35,687 nucleotides of DNA from contig JAHEEG010000023.1 of the NCBI GenBank assembly GCA_024640825.1, positions 1 to 35,687 of the forward strand, read 5' to 3'. The DNA is from Gammaproteobacteria bacterium. GTDB lineage: Bacteria; Pseudomonadota; Gammaproteobacteria; Pseudomonadales; Azotimanducaceae. Below are positions 16,246 through 24,948 of the stretch, in pieces (the first letter of the stretch is position 1; every line of letters starts with the position of its first letter). The position numbers were made by a program, and so were the translations under genes. The notes beneath the pieces are model-generated. The model had not been told where the DNA came from, made no database searches, and was given only the letters and a program-made list of their open reading frames with translations.

Positions 16246-18503
16246 TCGAGTTAAAGGGCTTCGAAATTCAGAGAGAGTTGGGGCGAGGTGGCATGGCCCA
16301 GGTTTATCTGGCCGTGCAACGCAAATTCGGTCGGCTGGTTGCGCTCAAGGTAGTCACCAGCGATATCGCCAGAGATCCGGGGTTCCGCAACCGGTTCCTG
16401 CAGGAGAGCCGAATCAATGCCCAACTCAGCCATCCCAACATAGTGCAGGTCTATGACGTAGGCGTCGAAGGTGATGCGCTGTACCTGGTCATGGAATACA
16501 TCAAGGGCGGAGACCTGATCCGTCGGCTCGAGACTGGGATCCATGTTCAGGAACTTATCCGGGTGGTAACAGATGTTGGTCGGGCGTTGGACTATGCCCA
16601 CAACCTTGGATTCATCCACCGCGACATCAAACCGGAAAACATTCTCTTCCGCGAAGACGGCAGCGCCGTGCTTTCCGATTTTGGAATTGCGCGGGTGGTT
16701 GACGATAACCCGACGATTACCCGAGTGGGAACCGTGGTTGGTACGCCTCAATATATGAGTCCGGAACAGGCTTCCGGAAAAAAGCTGGACGGTCGTTCCG
16801 ACCTCTACAGCCTCGGAGTGGTTTTCTACCGCATGCTTACCGGCGATGTCCCGTACAGAGCAGATTCCGCGGTTACCATTGGCGTCAAACACCTTCAAGA
16901 ACCGATTCCCCGGCTACCCAGCTACCTGTCTGCGTTTCAGACCGTGATAGACCGTTGCCTGGCGAAAAGACCCGAACAGCGATATCAGACTGCTGCGGAG
17001 CTGTCTTCCGCGCTGGAAAAGATAAAGACCGATGCGCCTCTTCCCAACGCCACAATCAGAACCCAGGCAGTTTCGACCCGGGAGATTCGTGCCGTTGGCA
17101 GCAGCGCCTTTACCGCCATGCGCGACCCGATACGCGCGAAACGAGGCGGCCGGCGTCGCCTCCGGCGGCAGCGAACCCGACAGGCGGTCATCTTCGCCCT
17201 GCTGGTCATCGCGGTCGCCGGAGCCTCGCTGATATCGGTTCAGCAGCCTCAATGGGTAACCCGCCTGTTGTCAGTTGCCGGTATCCTCAAAGACCCGGTG
17301 GTCCGGGAAGCCTGGAATAACGCGCGTTCTCTGCGCCAGGACCCAAATCAAAGCCTCGCTACAATTGTTTCCGCGCATCGTCGCGTGCTCAGCCTCGAGC
17401 CTTATCATCCGGGGGCCACAGAGGCGCTGGCGGGTCTTGCCAACCAGTGGAAGCACGACATCAACGAGGCCCTGGCTCAGGGTAATTTTTCGCTTGCGGA
17501 GACTAAGCTGGCGGAATCCTCTCAGGCTTTTCCCGATGATCCCGAGCTTGCGGATTTGGCCGTCGAAACGACCAATCTTCGGCACGCCGACAGCTTGCTC
17601 ACCAGTACGCAGGCTCTGATGCGCAGTCATGGACTTTCCGATGCGCCGTCGGTAACCGCCGCCATACAGGCTTATCAGGAGGTGTTGCGATTGGCACCCG
17701 GTCATCCCGTGGCCCGTAGCGAACTCGATACGCTGGCCCAGCATTACGCCACCCTGGCGAACGAGGCGGCAGATTCGGGGCAGATCGATGACGCAATCAA
17801 TTATCTTGAGCGGGCATCCGCGGCAAACAGTAGCCTGCCGCTGCTGAATCTGGTTCGGGAGAAGATTCGCCAGGCAACTACGGTGAACACGGCCATTGCA
17901 GACATTCTTCAACAGGCCCGGGAATATCGAGCGGCGGGCGCTCTGATCGACCCACCCGGGGAGAATGCGGCAGAGCTGTACCATCGTGCTCTGGCGACGG
18001 ATCCGGACAACGTCATTGCCAAGCAGGGTTTGAATGAAGTGGTATCGCAACTCAATAACAATGCGGCGCGCTTGCTCGCCCAGGGTGACCTGGATGCAAC
18101 ACGCGCGCTGGTGGATCGAGCGAGTGCCGTAGGACTGGATTCGGAGTCCGTCAAGCAGATCAAAATGCGACTGGAGGTTGAACTGGACCGCCGTGACACG
18201 GTGACCCGATATCTGGAGCAGGCACAAGCTCTGCTCAGTCAAGGGTACGTCACCGAACCGCCGGAGGGTAATGCGGTCTCGCTGTTGCGTGAGGTAGAGC
18301 GGGTTGACCCCGGTAACACCCAGGCTCGCATGCTGCTTGCCCAGTCGGCTGCCCGTCTGGCGGGTGTGGCACAGGAAGCATTCGAGGCGGGAATGGCCGA
18401 GCAGGCCAAACATTACCTTGAGCTTGCTTTGGCCGTAACCCCGGATGTTCCAGAGTGGCGACAGCTTCGACTAGAGTGGGAGAAAGCTGCCTCAGGTGTC
18501 TGA
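16242..18503 (+). CDS. Membrane Ser/Thr protein kinase (PknB-type) with periplasmic helical repeat domain
   Basis: Hanks-type kinase. The cytoplasmic kinase domain (about 7-262) has the Gly-rich loop LGRGGMAQVY, ATP-binding Lys36 in VALKVV, Glu55, the catalytic loop HRDIKPEN (Asp128), DFG (Asp146) and a SPE in place of APE (YMSPEQ). Activation-loop threonines (TITRVGTVVGTPQ) are present, as in autophosphorylating PknB kinases. A basic stretch (RGGRRRLRRQRTRQ) precedes one membrane helix at about 314-332. The remaining 420 residues look like TPR-type helical repeats (SLEPYHPGATEALAGLANQW) outside the membrane. GTG 16242 overlaps the MORN stop by four bases, and the end overlaps the FHA gene by eight. 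It is probably a sensor that phosphorylates Ser/Thr proteins and is read by the FHA protein; the ligand is unknown. Confidence 0.93.
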   Translation: MIELKGFEIQRELGRGGMAQVYLAVQRKFGRLVALKVVTSDIARDPGFRNRFLQESRINAQLSHPNIVQVYDVGVEGDALYLVMEYIKGGDLIRRLETGIHVQELIRVVTDVGRALDYAHNLGFIHRDIKPENILFREDGSAVLSDFGIARVVDDNPTITRVGTVVGTPQYMSPEQASGKKLDGRSDLYSLGVVFYRMLTGDVPYRADSAVTIGVKHLQEPIPRLPSYLSAFQTVIDRCLAKRPEQRYQTAAELSSALEKIKTDAPLPNATIRTQAVSTREIRAVGSSAFTAMRDPIRAKRGGRRRLRRQRTRQAVIFALLVIAVAGASLISVQQPQWVTRLLSVAGILKDPVVREAWNNARSLRQDPNQSLATIVSAHRRVLSLEPYHPGATEALAGLANQWKHDINEALAQGNFSLAETKLAESSQAFPDDPELADLAVETTNLRHADSLLTSTQALMRSHGLSDAPSVTAAIQAYQEVLRLAPGHPVARSELDTLAQHYATLANEAADSGQIDDAINYLERASAANSSLPLLNLVREKIRQATTVNTAIADILQQAREYRAAGALIDPPGENAAELYHRALATDPDNVIAKQGLNEVVSQLNNNAARLLAQGDLDATRALVDRASAVGLDSESVKQIKMRLEVELDRRDTVTRYLEQAQALLSQGYVTEPPEGNAVSLLREVERVDPGNTQARMLLAQSAARLAGVAQEAFEAGMAEQAKHYLELALAVTPDVPEWRQLRLEWEKAASGV

Positions 18504-19629
18504 TTTACAATATATTCTTGTGCTCGAAGACGAGCGGGTTCCCCTGGAAGGCAGCGCCACTCTCGGGCGGCATCTGGACAACGACCTGGTGCTTGCCGGG
18601 GAAGACGTACTGGATTACCACCTGCGAATCGAAGTGGGCGCCAGAGGCCCCAAAGCCCTTCCCCTAGGTGCAGCAAGCCTGCGGCTCAACGGTGTGGATC
18701 TCACCGAAGCGGTAGGTCTCGTCCCGGGTGATCGACTAGAGATAGGCCAGGTGACCCTGGTAATCGAAGTTGAGCGTAACGCTGATCCAGAGGCGGACGA
18801 ATGGCGTCTGCACGGCGCGTCTGGAGGGTCCGCTTATCCTGTGCATGGAGAACTCAGCGTCGGCCGCGCTGAAACGAGCGGGCTGCAGCTTCGAGATGAC
18901 CACATTTCCCGGAACCATGCGCGGCTGGTTGAAAGGTCGGGTGTGATATTCGTTCAGGATTTCGGATCCTCCAACGGTACCTACGTCAATGGCATTCGCG
19001 TGGCCGGCGGCTGCCGTTTGTTTCACGGCGACGAAATCTGCTTCGATACGCTGCGCTATCAGCTGATCGGTCAGGGAGGGGATCTCACGCCTGTAAATTT
19101 TCACAGTGGCGAGCAGGGACGGTCTCCCCTGGTCACGCCCATCAAGGACAGCGCCGAACGCGCTACCGACGCCACCGAGATAGCGACCGTAACGTCCCTG
19201 CCAGAGCCGTTGCCTGCGGTCGACACAACAGGGGAAACCGGAGCCTTTCTCCTGGGCGCCAGCGAACCCGTCAGCGGGCTTACATTTCGTACCGGTATGG
19301 GTCGCACGCTGATCGGTCGCAGCGACGATTGTGATGTAATCGTCCGCGACCGCACCGTTTCGGCACGACACGCAGAACTCGTCGTTCGTCCCGAAGGGGT
19401 TACTGTCACTAACCTCATGTCCACCAATGGTATTAGGGTCAACGGTGACGAGGTGCAGAGCGCGCAGCTGCACGATGGCGACGTCCTGCGAGTCGGGCGG
19501 GTCAGCCTGGTATTCAAGGATGTTCCGGCAGAAGCGGGTGATCAGCGCTGGCTGAAAAATCTCCAGTGGTCGCTGCTTGCGGCTGCCGTCGCGCTGGTGG
19601 TGTCACTGGTGATGGTTCTGCTGTTCTGA
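18496..19629 (+). CDS. Tail-anchored protein with three FHA domains
   Basis: FHA domains bind phosphothreonine peptides. Domain 2 (about 103-192) is canonical: SVGR (Arg124), SRNHA (Ser138-His141) and SSNGTYVNG. Domain 3 (about 261-342) is canonical too: LIGR (Arg275), SARHA and STNGIRVNG. Domain 1 (about 5-95) keeps TLGRHLDNDLVL but lacks the S-x-x-H motif (reads DYHLRI) and may not bind phosphopeptides. A single C-terminal helix (about 358-376, LLAAAVALVVSLVMVLLF) would anchor the protein with the FHA domains in the cytoplasm. GTG 18496 overlaps the kinase by eight bases. The obvious inference is that it reads phosphothreonines made by the kinase in the same operon. Confidence 0.9.
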   Translation: MSDLQYILVLEDERVPLEGSATLGRHLDNDLVLAGEDVLDYHLRIEVGARGPKALPLGAASLRLNGVDLTEAVGLVPGDRLEIGQVTLVIEVERNADPEADEWRLHGASGGSAYPVHGELSVGRAETSGLQLRDDHISRNHARLVERSGVIFVQDFGSSNGTYVNGIRVAGGCRLFHGDEICFDTLRYQLIGQGGDLTPVNFHSGEQGRSPLVTPIKDSAERATDATEIATVTSLPEPLPAVDTTGETGAFLLGASEPVSGLTFRTGMGRTLIGRSDDCDVIVRDRTVSARHAELVVRPEGVTVTNLMSTNGIRVNGDEVQSAQLHDGDVLRVGRVSLVFKDVPAEAGDQRWLKNLQWSLLAAAVALVVSLVMVLLF

Positions 19630-19650
19630 GGGTTTTCCCTGCCTTAATGG

Positions 19651-19659
19651 TGCTATGCT
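19651..19659 (+). promoter_or_regulatory. Extended -10 element upstream of the metallo-hydrolase gene
   Basis: TGCTATGCT at 19651-19659 reads as an extended -10 (TGn followed by TATGCT), 35 bases before the ATG. No convincing -35 is seen. It would give the metallo-hydrolase its own promoter, separate from the MORN-kinase-FHA operon. Confidence 0.35.
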
Positions 19660-19694
19660 TCCGGGCCTTTGCAGTCAGCACTCGGGGATAGATC

Positions 19695-20597
19695 ATGGGG
19701 GTACAGATACCGTTTCGTCGCGATCTCGACTTCAACTATGGCGAGGCCGCCCGCATCGGGCCGCGCATTCGCAGGGTGATCGCAGAGAATCCCAGCCCAT
19801 TTACCCTCTACGGTACGGGTACCTACATCCTCGGCAACGGGCGGGTTGCCGTCATCGACCCGGGTCCCGCTGACCCGGCGCACATCGACGCCATACTGGA
19901 AGCGACACGCGGAGAGACCATCAGCCACGTTCTCGTCACCCACACCCACATGGACCACTCGCCAGGCTGTGCGCTGCTAAGAGAGCACAGCGATGCGCCC
20001 ACCTATGCCTACGGCCCCCATGGGGCTGGAAAGTTGGAGGAAGGGGTACCGGTAGAGGAGGGGGGCGACATGGCGTTCTTGCCGGATCAACGGGTCAGCC
20101 ATGGTGACATCATCAAGGGCGACGACTGGTCCGTCGAATGTGTCTACACCCCAGGGCACACATCTAATCACATGTGCTACCAGCTGCGAGAAGACAGCGC
20201 TCTGTTTACCGGCGATCACATCATGGGGTGGTCCACCAGCATCATCTCACCCCCCGATGGTGACATGTCGGCGTATATGAAAAGTCTTGATCTGATGCTT
20301 GAGCGCGACGATCGCGTTTACTGGCCCACTCACGGGCCCTGCATCGACGATACCAAGGGCCTCGTGAGGGCTTTCATCGAGCACCGGCGGGAGCGTGAGA
20401 CCCAGATTCTCGAATGCGTGCGTAAAGGCGTCGGCACAATAAAGGATATGGTTCCCCTGATGTACACGGCTACGCCGGAATTCATGTATCCGGCTGCTGC
20501 TCGCAGCGTGTTCGCTGCAGTAGAGTATCTGGTTTCCAAGGGTGAACTGGCGAGCGATAGCGACGTCAGCCTCGATAGCGTTTTCCGTCTGGCCTGA
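19695..20597 (+). CDS. Metallo-beta-lactamase fold hydrolase (LACTB2-like)
   Basis: Binuclear metal hydrolase of 300 residues. The metal motif is THTHMDHSPG (His83, His85, Asp87, His88). Further ligands are likely in VYTPGHTSNH, LFTGDHIMGW and WPTHGPCIDD. The C-terminal 70 residues (RERETQILECV to EYLVSKGEL) look like the small helical domain of the LACTB2/RNase Z-related group, which acts on RNA or thioesters; the real substrate is unknown. No signal peptide, so cytoplasmic. The ATG 19695 follows GGGGA at 19683-19687. It lies 65 bases after the FHA gene and convergent to the histidine kinase gene. Confidence 0.88.
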   Translation: MGVQIPFRRDLDFNYGEAARIGPRIRRVIAENPSPFTLYGTGTYILGNGRVAVIDPGPADPAHIDAILEATRGETISHVLVTHTHMDHSPGCALLREHSDAPTYAYGPHGAGKLEEGVPVEEGGDMAFLPDQRVSHGDIIKGDDWSVECVYTPGHTSNHMCYQLREDSALFTGDHIMGWSTSIISPPDGDMSAYMKSLDLMLERDDRVYWPTHGPCIDDTKGLVRAFIEHRRERETQILECVRKGVGTIKDMVPLMYTATPEFMYPAAARSVFAAVEYLVSKGELASDSDVSLDSVFRLA

Positions 20598-20651
20598 AAC
20601 AACCCCTGCGGCAGAGTGATTTAGGAGCGGTCCGCAGCTCGCTGATCGACA

Positions 20652-22904
20652 TCAGCCTGTGGCTGCTTTGGGTACGATCTGCTCGTGCAATTCACTGGAT
20701 TCGTCTTCCGTCGCCACCCGGGGTAGCTGAACCATGATGGCCACCCCAGAGGCATCCGCGAGATTCATTGCCCGTACGATGCCGCCGTGTCGCTCGGCAA
20801 TGATCCGCACAACATAGAGCCCCAGACCGAAATGAAGCCGATTCTGCCGGCCCCGGTGACTGACCATGGAATCGAACAGAGATTTCTCCGCATTAGCCGG
20901 GAGCAGTGGGCCCCGATTCGCTACGGTAATCTGCAGGTGGTCGCGGTATGAATCGAGCTGCACACGGATGGGCGTGTTGTTGCGGTGAAAATCGATGGCG
21001 TTATCGATGATTTTGTCCAGCAGCTGTTCGATGCGATAGTCGGATACGTTGGCGTATACGGGTCGTCCGGCTCCGCGGTAAATGAACTCGCAGTCTTTAT
21101 GGGTGATCCGGCAGTTGGCGACGTAGCTCTGCAGGAGCAACTCTATGTCTATGTCCTCTCGCTCTTCAGCTTCCAGTGATTCTTCCAGATTGGCCGCGTC
21201 GGCCAGGTTCTGTACGATTGCGCCGATGCGCATCACGCCACGCTTAGCACTCTCCAGGTATTTGCTGTCGCGAACCTCGGGGTTCTCTTCCGCCAGGTTC
21301 TGCAGGGACGTCGAGAGGGTATTGAGCGGGTTGTTGATTTCGTGTCGCAGGGTACGCGGCATGCTCTCCAGAAAGTTGTTGTGCTGCTGAAGTTTCGAAA
21401 GCATGTTGGAAACGCTGCGGGCTAGCTCGCCGATCTCATCTCCAGCATACATCTCCCGCTGTAGCTCGCCGATGCGCAATCGCCCATATTCGTCGATGGC
21501 ATTGCTGGCTTCACGCCTCAAACTGCGGATTCGCCAGGCCAGCCGCGCGGAAAATGCCAGCAACGCGATAAATACTGCAAACAGGCTGACAATTGATACC
21601 AGAATCACCTGTTCCAGCGCCGACCGCTGAAAGGTCAGTATCTCGTCGATATTCTGCTCCACCACCACCGCGCCGATCACTTTGTTGCGACTGACGATCG
21701 GATGCGCAGCCATGATCACCTCCTGGGTTTCGGAGAGGCTGCGCCGCAGGGCAATCGGGTCGCCTTCCAGCGAGCTGCCTATGACGATTTCCGTTGTCGC
21801 GGCGGCATCCTCGGTGAGGCTGCGAGCCGGTGTCCACTGCTCGCCCGTAATGATCCAGTGCACCCAGGGACGCAAACTCTTGAACCAGCGTTGGACGTTT
21901 TCCAGCAGGTTGTCTTTTCTGACCGGTTCGTTCCGGGATACGTTGGTCCCCGTTTCCGCCCGAACGCGCTTCTGCGGATCGATGACCAGGATACGCGCGC
22001 CCGAATACCCCAAGCCTTGAATGATGTTCAATACTTCCGGAGAGCGCAGCACTACGAGATTGAAACTCTCTTTGCCCGCCGTTGGCAGTGTCTGCACGAT
22101 GCGGCGGATCTCGCCGGTCTCGGGATCGTCAACGTCCACCAGCGCAAGACCGAAGTAGCGGCTGGATCCGAGCAGAGACAGGGGCATCCGGAATTCGACC
22201 CGGTAGCCCTGTTCGGTTTCTTGCATGAACCCCTGGACGCTGTTGCTTGGGGGACCTGCCGAGGCGAACCGCCAGTCCGGCTGCATTTCGTAGGCAGTGG
22301 TCACCCCGGGCTTGCTGAAAACGATGGAAACGCGGCCGTCATCCCCGTCGGCGCGGATGAAGCTCAACCTGATGTGATCCGCGTTATCCAGCCGCAGGTA
22401 TTCCGTGTTGCGGTAGACGTGCTCCGGATCAATGACGTCCATGTGAACATACAGCTGGCCACCACGCTCGCCGAGCAGCAGTTGAAAATCCCCATCGGCT
22501 TTGCCTGTTTCGCTGCCGAATCGCAGGGCCTTGTCGTCAACGCCCTCGCCCCAGTCTTCCAGGCTGCCATCCAGCCGTATCGCGTTTTGCAGCGGGTTGG
22601 CGTAGAGGCTCTCGAAGTCTTCAATCGTTACCGGTAGATCGTTGAAGAGATCTTCCCGGCCGTTGAACAGAGTCGAGATGCCCTCTGCCGTCAGCAACTG
22701 AGCATTGGATTGGCCCTGAATCAGCAGGTGCTCCATCTCCACCAGCTGCCGGTAGCTGAACCATGGCACCACCAGCAGGGTGAGACCCAGCAGCATGATC
22801 TTGGTGCCTAGGCGCGGACCCCGTATGCGGTGAAGCAACTTCACTGGCCAGACCTGAGAAGGGCGGGCGTCAGCTTTCGTTCGACCATCGGTAGCCGTAG
22901 CCAT
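20652..22904 (-). CDS. Sensor histidine kinase, PdsS-like (proteobacterial dedicated sortase system type)
   Basis: Inner-membrane sensor kinase of 750 residues. Membrane helices lie at about 34-50 and 432-456, and between them a large periplasmic part. Its first half (about 105-265, starting NAIRLDGSLEDWGEG) looks like a CBM9/DOMON-type beta domain. After helix 2 come a HAMP-like linker, the phosphoacceptor His521 in TLRHEINNPL, an N-box (LLDKIIDNAIDF), and FGLGLYVV. The first glycine box reads NRGPLLP instead of DxGxG, which fits my memory of the dedicated-sortase kinases. Its start overlaps the end of the response regulator gene by 35 bases, confirming the pair. The stimulus may be a glycan or cell-surface compound (inference). 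Confidence 0.88.
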   Translation of the reverse strand: MATATDGRTKADARPSQVWPVKLLHRIRGPRLGTKIMLLGLTLLVVPWFSYRQLVEMEHLLIQGQSNAQLLTAEGISTLFNGREDLFNDLPVTIEDFESLYANPLQNAIRLDGSLEDWGEGVDDKALRFGSETGKADGDFQLLLGERGGQLYVHMDVIDPEHVYRNTEYLRLDNADHIRLSFIRADGDDGRVSIVFSKPGVTTAYEMQPDWRFASAGPPSNSVQGFMQETEQGYRVEFRMPLSLLGSSRYFGLALVDVDDPETGEIRRIVQTLPTAGKESFNLVVLRSPEVLNIIQGLGYSGARILVIDPQKRVRAETGTNVSRNEPVRKDNLLENVQRWFKSLRPWVHWIITGEQWTPARSLTEDAAATTEIVIGSSLEGDPIALRRSLSETQEVIMAAHPIVSRNKVIGAVVVEQNIDEILTFQRSALEQVILVSIVSLFAVFIALLAFSARLAWRIRSLRREASNAIDEYGRLRIGELQREMYAGDEIGELARSVSNMLSKLQQHNNFLESMPRTLRHEINNPLNTLSTSLQNLAEENPEVRDSKYLESAKRGVMRIGAIVQNLADAANLEESLEAEEREDIDIELLLQSYVANCRITHKDCEFIYRGAGRPVYANVSDYRIEQLLDKIIDNAIDFHRNNTPIRVQLDSYRDHLQITVANRGPLLPANAEKSLFDSMVSHRGRQNRLHFGLGLYVVRIIAERHGGIVRAMNLADASGVAIMVQLPRVATEDESSELHEQIVPKAATG

Positions 22905-23574
22905 ATTCGCTTTTGATGCATGCGAACTCTTTGTCCACTTTTTCGAATTTTTTGCGGATGTTGCGCATGTGCGTATTGATCGTATTGTTGGTCACAAGGC
23001 TCTGCATGGTGGCGTTCATGAGCGACTCGTAACTCACCGCATGTCCGGGCGCACGGACCAGCTTGGCCAGCATGCGAAACTCTGTGCCAGAAAGGTCTAT
23101 GCGTTCGCCCTTCCAGGAAACCAGAAGCGCGTCCTGATCCAGCATGAGATCACCAATGCGCCGGGCTGTAGGGCTTTCCGTTTCGGCCTGCTCGGCTCGG
23201 ACCTCGTTGATTCTCAACAGCGAAGAGATTCTTTCCGCCAGATAGTCGAGGCTGATCGGTTTCGGCAGGTAGTCCCAGGCTCCCAGCCGCAACCCCGAAA
23301 TCTTGTCAATTTCGTTGATACGCTCGGTCAGAAAAATGACTGGCAGGGTTGGCGCGCGGGCCAGCAGATCCCGGCACAGCTGAAATCCTGCGTCCACTTC
23401 CTCGCCCAGGATGATGTCCAGGATCACCAGATCGGGCAGTTGTTGATCAAAACCCGCCAGAGCCTCCTCCCGGCTGCCGTAGGATCTGACGACATATCCC
23501 TTCTTCGTGATGGCGTCGGCGTAATTGGCCCTCTGATCAGGATCGTCTTCGACGATGGCGATGCTTTTGGCCAT
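22870..23574 (-). CDS. Response regulator, PdsR-like, OmpR-type output
   Basis: Partner of the adjacent sensor kinase. The receiver domain has acidic residues Glu9/Asp10/Asp11, the phosphoacceptor Asp53 in LVILDIILGEE, Thr83 in FLTE and Lys105 in DYLPKPISL. The C-terminal winged helix (about 140-232) is OmpR/PhoB type: DLSGTEFRMLAKLV, then NTINTHMRNIRKKFE and SEYGYGYRW. The N-terminal pattern KSIAIVEDDPDQRANYADA is very close to the regulators of the proteobacterial dedicated sortase system as I remember them. The ATG at 23572-23574 is divergent from pnuC. It should bind DNA; the 12-base palindrome at 23711-23722 lies in the intergenic region upstream. Confidence 0.9.
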   Translation of the reverse strand: MAKSIAIVEDDPDQRANYADAITKKGYVVRSYGSREEALAGFDQQLPDLVILDIILGEEVDAGFQLCRDLLARAPTLPVIFLTERINEIDKISGLRLGAWDYLPKPISLDYLAERISSLLRINEVRAEQAETESPTARRIGDLMLDQDALLVSWKGERIDLSGTEFRMLAKLVRAPGHAVSYESLMNATMQSLVTNNTINTHMRNIRKKFEKVDKEFACIKSEYGYGYRWSNES

Positions 23575-23710
23575 GTTTCTGCATCCTTGAACGCGTGGAC
23601 AACATTCTATCCTCGAATGCGCGGGTGGAGTAGGCGCTCTGACCCGGAGCGATTCGGGCCTCGCTGCGCCTGATTGCCGCCTTGCTGCCCGATTGCGGTT
23701 CGAGCCCTTG

Positions 23711-23722
23711 AACCTTAAGGTT
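23711..23722. promoter_or_regulatory. Perfect 12-base palindrome AACCTTAAGGTT, operator candidate
   Basis: AACCTTAAGGTT is self-complementary and lies in the roughly 210-base gap between the divergent response regulator and pnuC genes. The rest of the gap contains no gene, riboswitch or tRNA that I recognise. Either the response regulator or an NAD-metabolism repressor could use it; that is speculation from position. Confidence 0.3.
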
Positions 23723-23782
23723 AGGCCAATTCTTTTTGGGTCGGCAGGCGTCTGGTCGGTGTGACCAGCCTTCCGCAGCTTA

Positions 23783-24415
23783 TTGTCCGAGTTGCTACCA
23801 TCTCTGGTCGTCTCCCTTCAGGTCTACCTGCAGAACATGGCCTGGCTGGAACTCAGCGGTCTGATTTCCGGCCTGCTGTGTGTCTGGCTGCTGATCCGTC
23901 AGAACATCTGGACGTTTCCAATCGGGCTTTTTTACTCCGTTGTTTCGGTGGTGGTGTTTACCCAGGAACGGCTCTATGCGGATGTGCTGCTGAACGGCTA
24001 CTACGTGGTCATGAACGGCTACGGCTGGTACTACTGGCTGTATGGTGGCAAGCAGCGCTCGCCGGACACGCTGCCGGTTTCCTTCACGCCCGCGCGAACC
24101 CGCTGGCTGCTGATTGCGCTGGTCGCTGCAAGCACGCTTGTCATGGGCTTGTTTCTAGACAACCGCACCGATGCCGACCTGCCTTACTGGGACAGCGCTA
24201 CCACGACCATGAGCTTTGCAGCCATGTGGATGACGGCCCGCAAATACATAGACAACTGGATCGTCTGGCTGGTAGTGGACATCATTGCTACCGGCATGTA
24301 CATCGTCAAAGGTATCGACTTTTACGCCGTGCTTTACGGCGTTTATCTGTTCATGGCGATAGCGGGGTGGCGCGTGTGGAAGCGGAGCATGAATCTGGCC
24401 TCATCATCTGCCTGA
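23783..24415 (+). CDS. pnuC: PnuC family nicotinamide riboside transporter
   Basis: Inner-membrane transporter that takes up nicotinamide riboside for NAD synthesis. Family features: seven hydrophobic segments in about 200 residues, the N-terminal block LLCVWLLIRQNIWTFPIGL, the tyrosine/tryptophan-rich NGYGWYYWLYGG and the C-terminal WLVVDIIATGMYIVKG. The start is uncertain: TTG 23783 or ATG 23837 (MAWLELSGLISG), neither with a clear Shine-Dalgarno; the ATG gives a more usual PnuC N-terminus. The end overlaps the NadR-type kinase gene by about 40 bases, which supports NAD precursor salvage as the substrate class rather than thiamine or riboflavin (related transporters). Confidence 0.92.
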   Translation: MSELLPSLVVSLQVYLQNMAWLELSGLISGLLCVWLLIRQNIWTFPIGLFYSVVSVVVFTQERLYADVLLNGYYVVMNGYGWYYWLYGGKQRSPDTLPVSFTPARTRWLLIALVAASTLVMGLFLDNRTDADLPYWDSATTTMSFAAMWMTARKYIDNWIVWLVVDIIATGMYIVKGIDFYAVLYGVYLFMAIAGWRVWKRSMNLASSSA

Positions 24416-24915
24416 CGGGTCCCGAGTCTACGGGCAAGACGACGCTCGCCGCTGCCCTGGCAGCGGAGTTCGACCTGCCCCTGATTCCGGAAACGGCGCG
24501 TGACTACCTGCGCGGCAGGGCCGCTTACGAGCGGGAAGATCTGTTAGCAATCGCTGATGCCCAGCTGGCCGCAGAGGCCACAGTGCTGGCATCCGGCGCA
24601 CCGGTGGTGCTGGCGGATACGGATCTGGTGGTCATTCAGGTCTGGTGGGAAGAGAAGTACGGCGGGCTGGATATCCGGATCTCGCAGGCGCTTCAGGCCC
24701 GCTCCGCGCGCCGCTACCTGCTGATGCAACCCGATATTCCCTGGGCGCCTGACCCTCAGCGTGAGTCACCCTTTGATCGACAGCGTTTGTATCATCGCTA
24801 CCAGGAGCTTCTGGCAGCGTCCGAATTTCCCTTTGCGGAGATCAGTGGCCATGGCGAGGCCCGGCTGGCTGCAGCTCGGCTGCATGTGTTGCGCTGGCTC
24901 AGGGAGGTCGGCTGA
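24376..24915 (+). CDS. NadR-type ribosylnicotinamide kinase / P-loop ATPase
   Basis: Matches the C-terminal kinase domain of NadR, which phosphorylates nicotinamide riboside to NMN, trapping it after PnuC uptake. Visible motifs: P-loop TGPESTGKTT near the N-terminus, IPETARDYL, the acidic ADTDLVVIQVW, and the PW-containing LLMQPDIPWAPDPQRES. At 179 residues it is the kinase alone, without the DNA-binding or adenylyltransferase domains of full NadR. The frame is open far upstream, but GTG 24376 (alternatively 24367) gives a start just before the P-loop with a GGGGTGG stretch in front. It overlaps pnuC by 40 bases in another frame, strongly suggesting co-expression. Confidence 0.88.
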   Translation: MEAEHESGLIICLTGPESTGKTTLAAALAAEFDLPLIPETARDYLRGRAAYEREDLLAIADAQLAAEATVLASGAPVVLADTDLVVIQVWWEEKYGGLDIRISQALQARSARRYLLMQPDIPWAPDPQRESPFDRQRLYHRYQELLAASEFPFAEISGHGEARLAAARLHVLRWLREVG

Positions 24916-24948
24916 GCCGACGCGCGCAGAACAAAGAGCAGGTTCGGG

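Noticed and set aside
17271-18413. 380-codon minus-strand open frame within the kinase gene
   Set aside because: Antisense to the helical repeat region of the kinase; no domain, no ribosome binding site.
23697-23707. GGTTCGAGCCC resembling a tRNA T-loop
   Set aside because: The flanking bases do not form a T-stem, and no D-arm, anticodon arm or acceptor stem can be drawn around it.
23575-23782. Riboswitch upstream of pnuC
   Set aside because: No TPP, NAD-II, preQ1 or FMN consensus boxes could be found by eye in this stretch.
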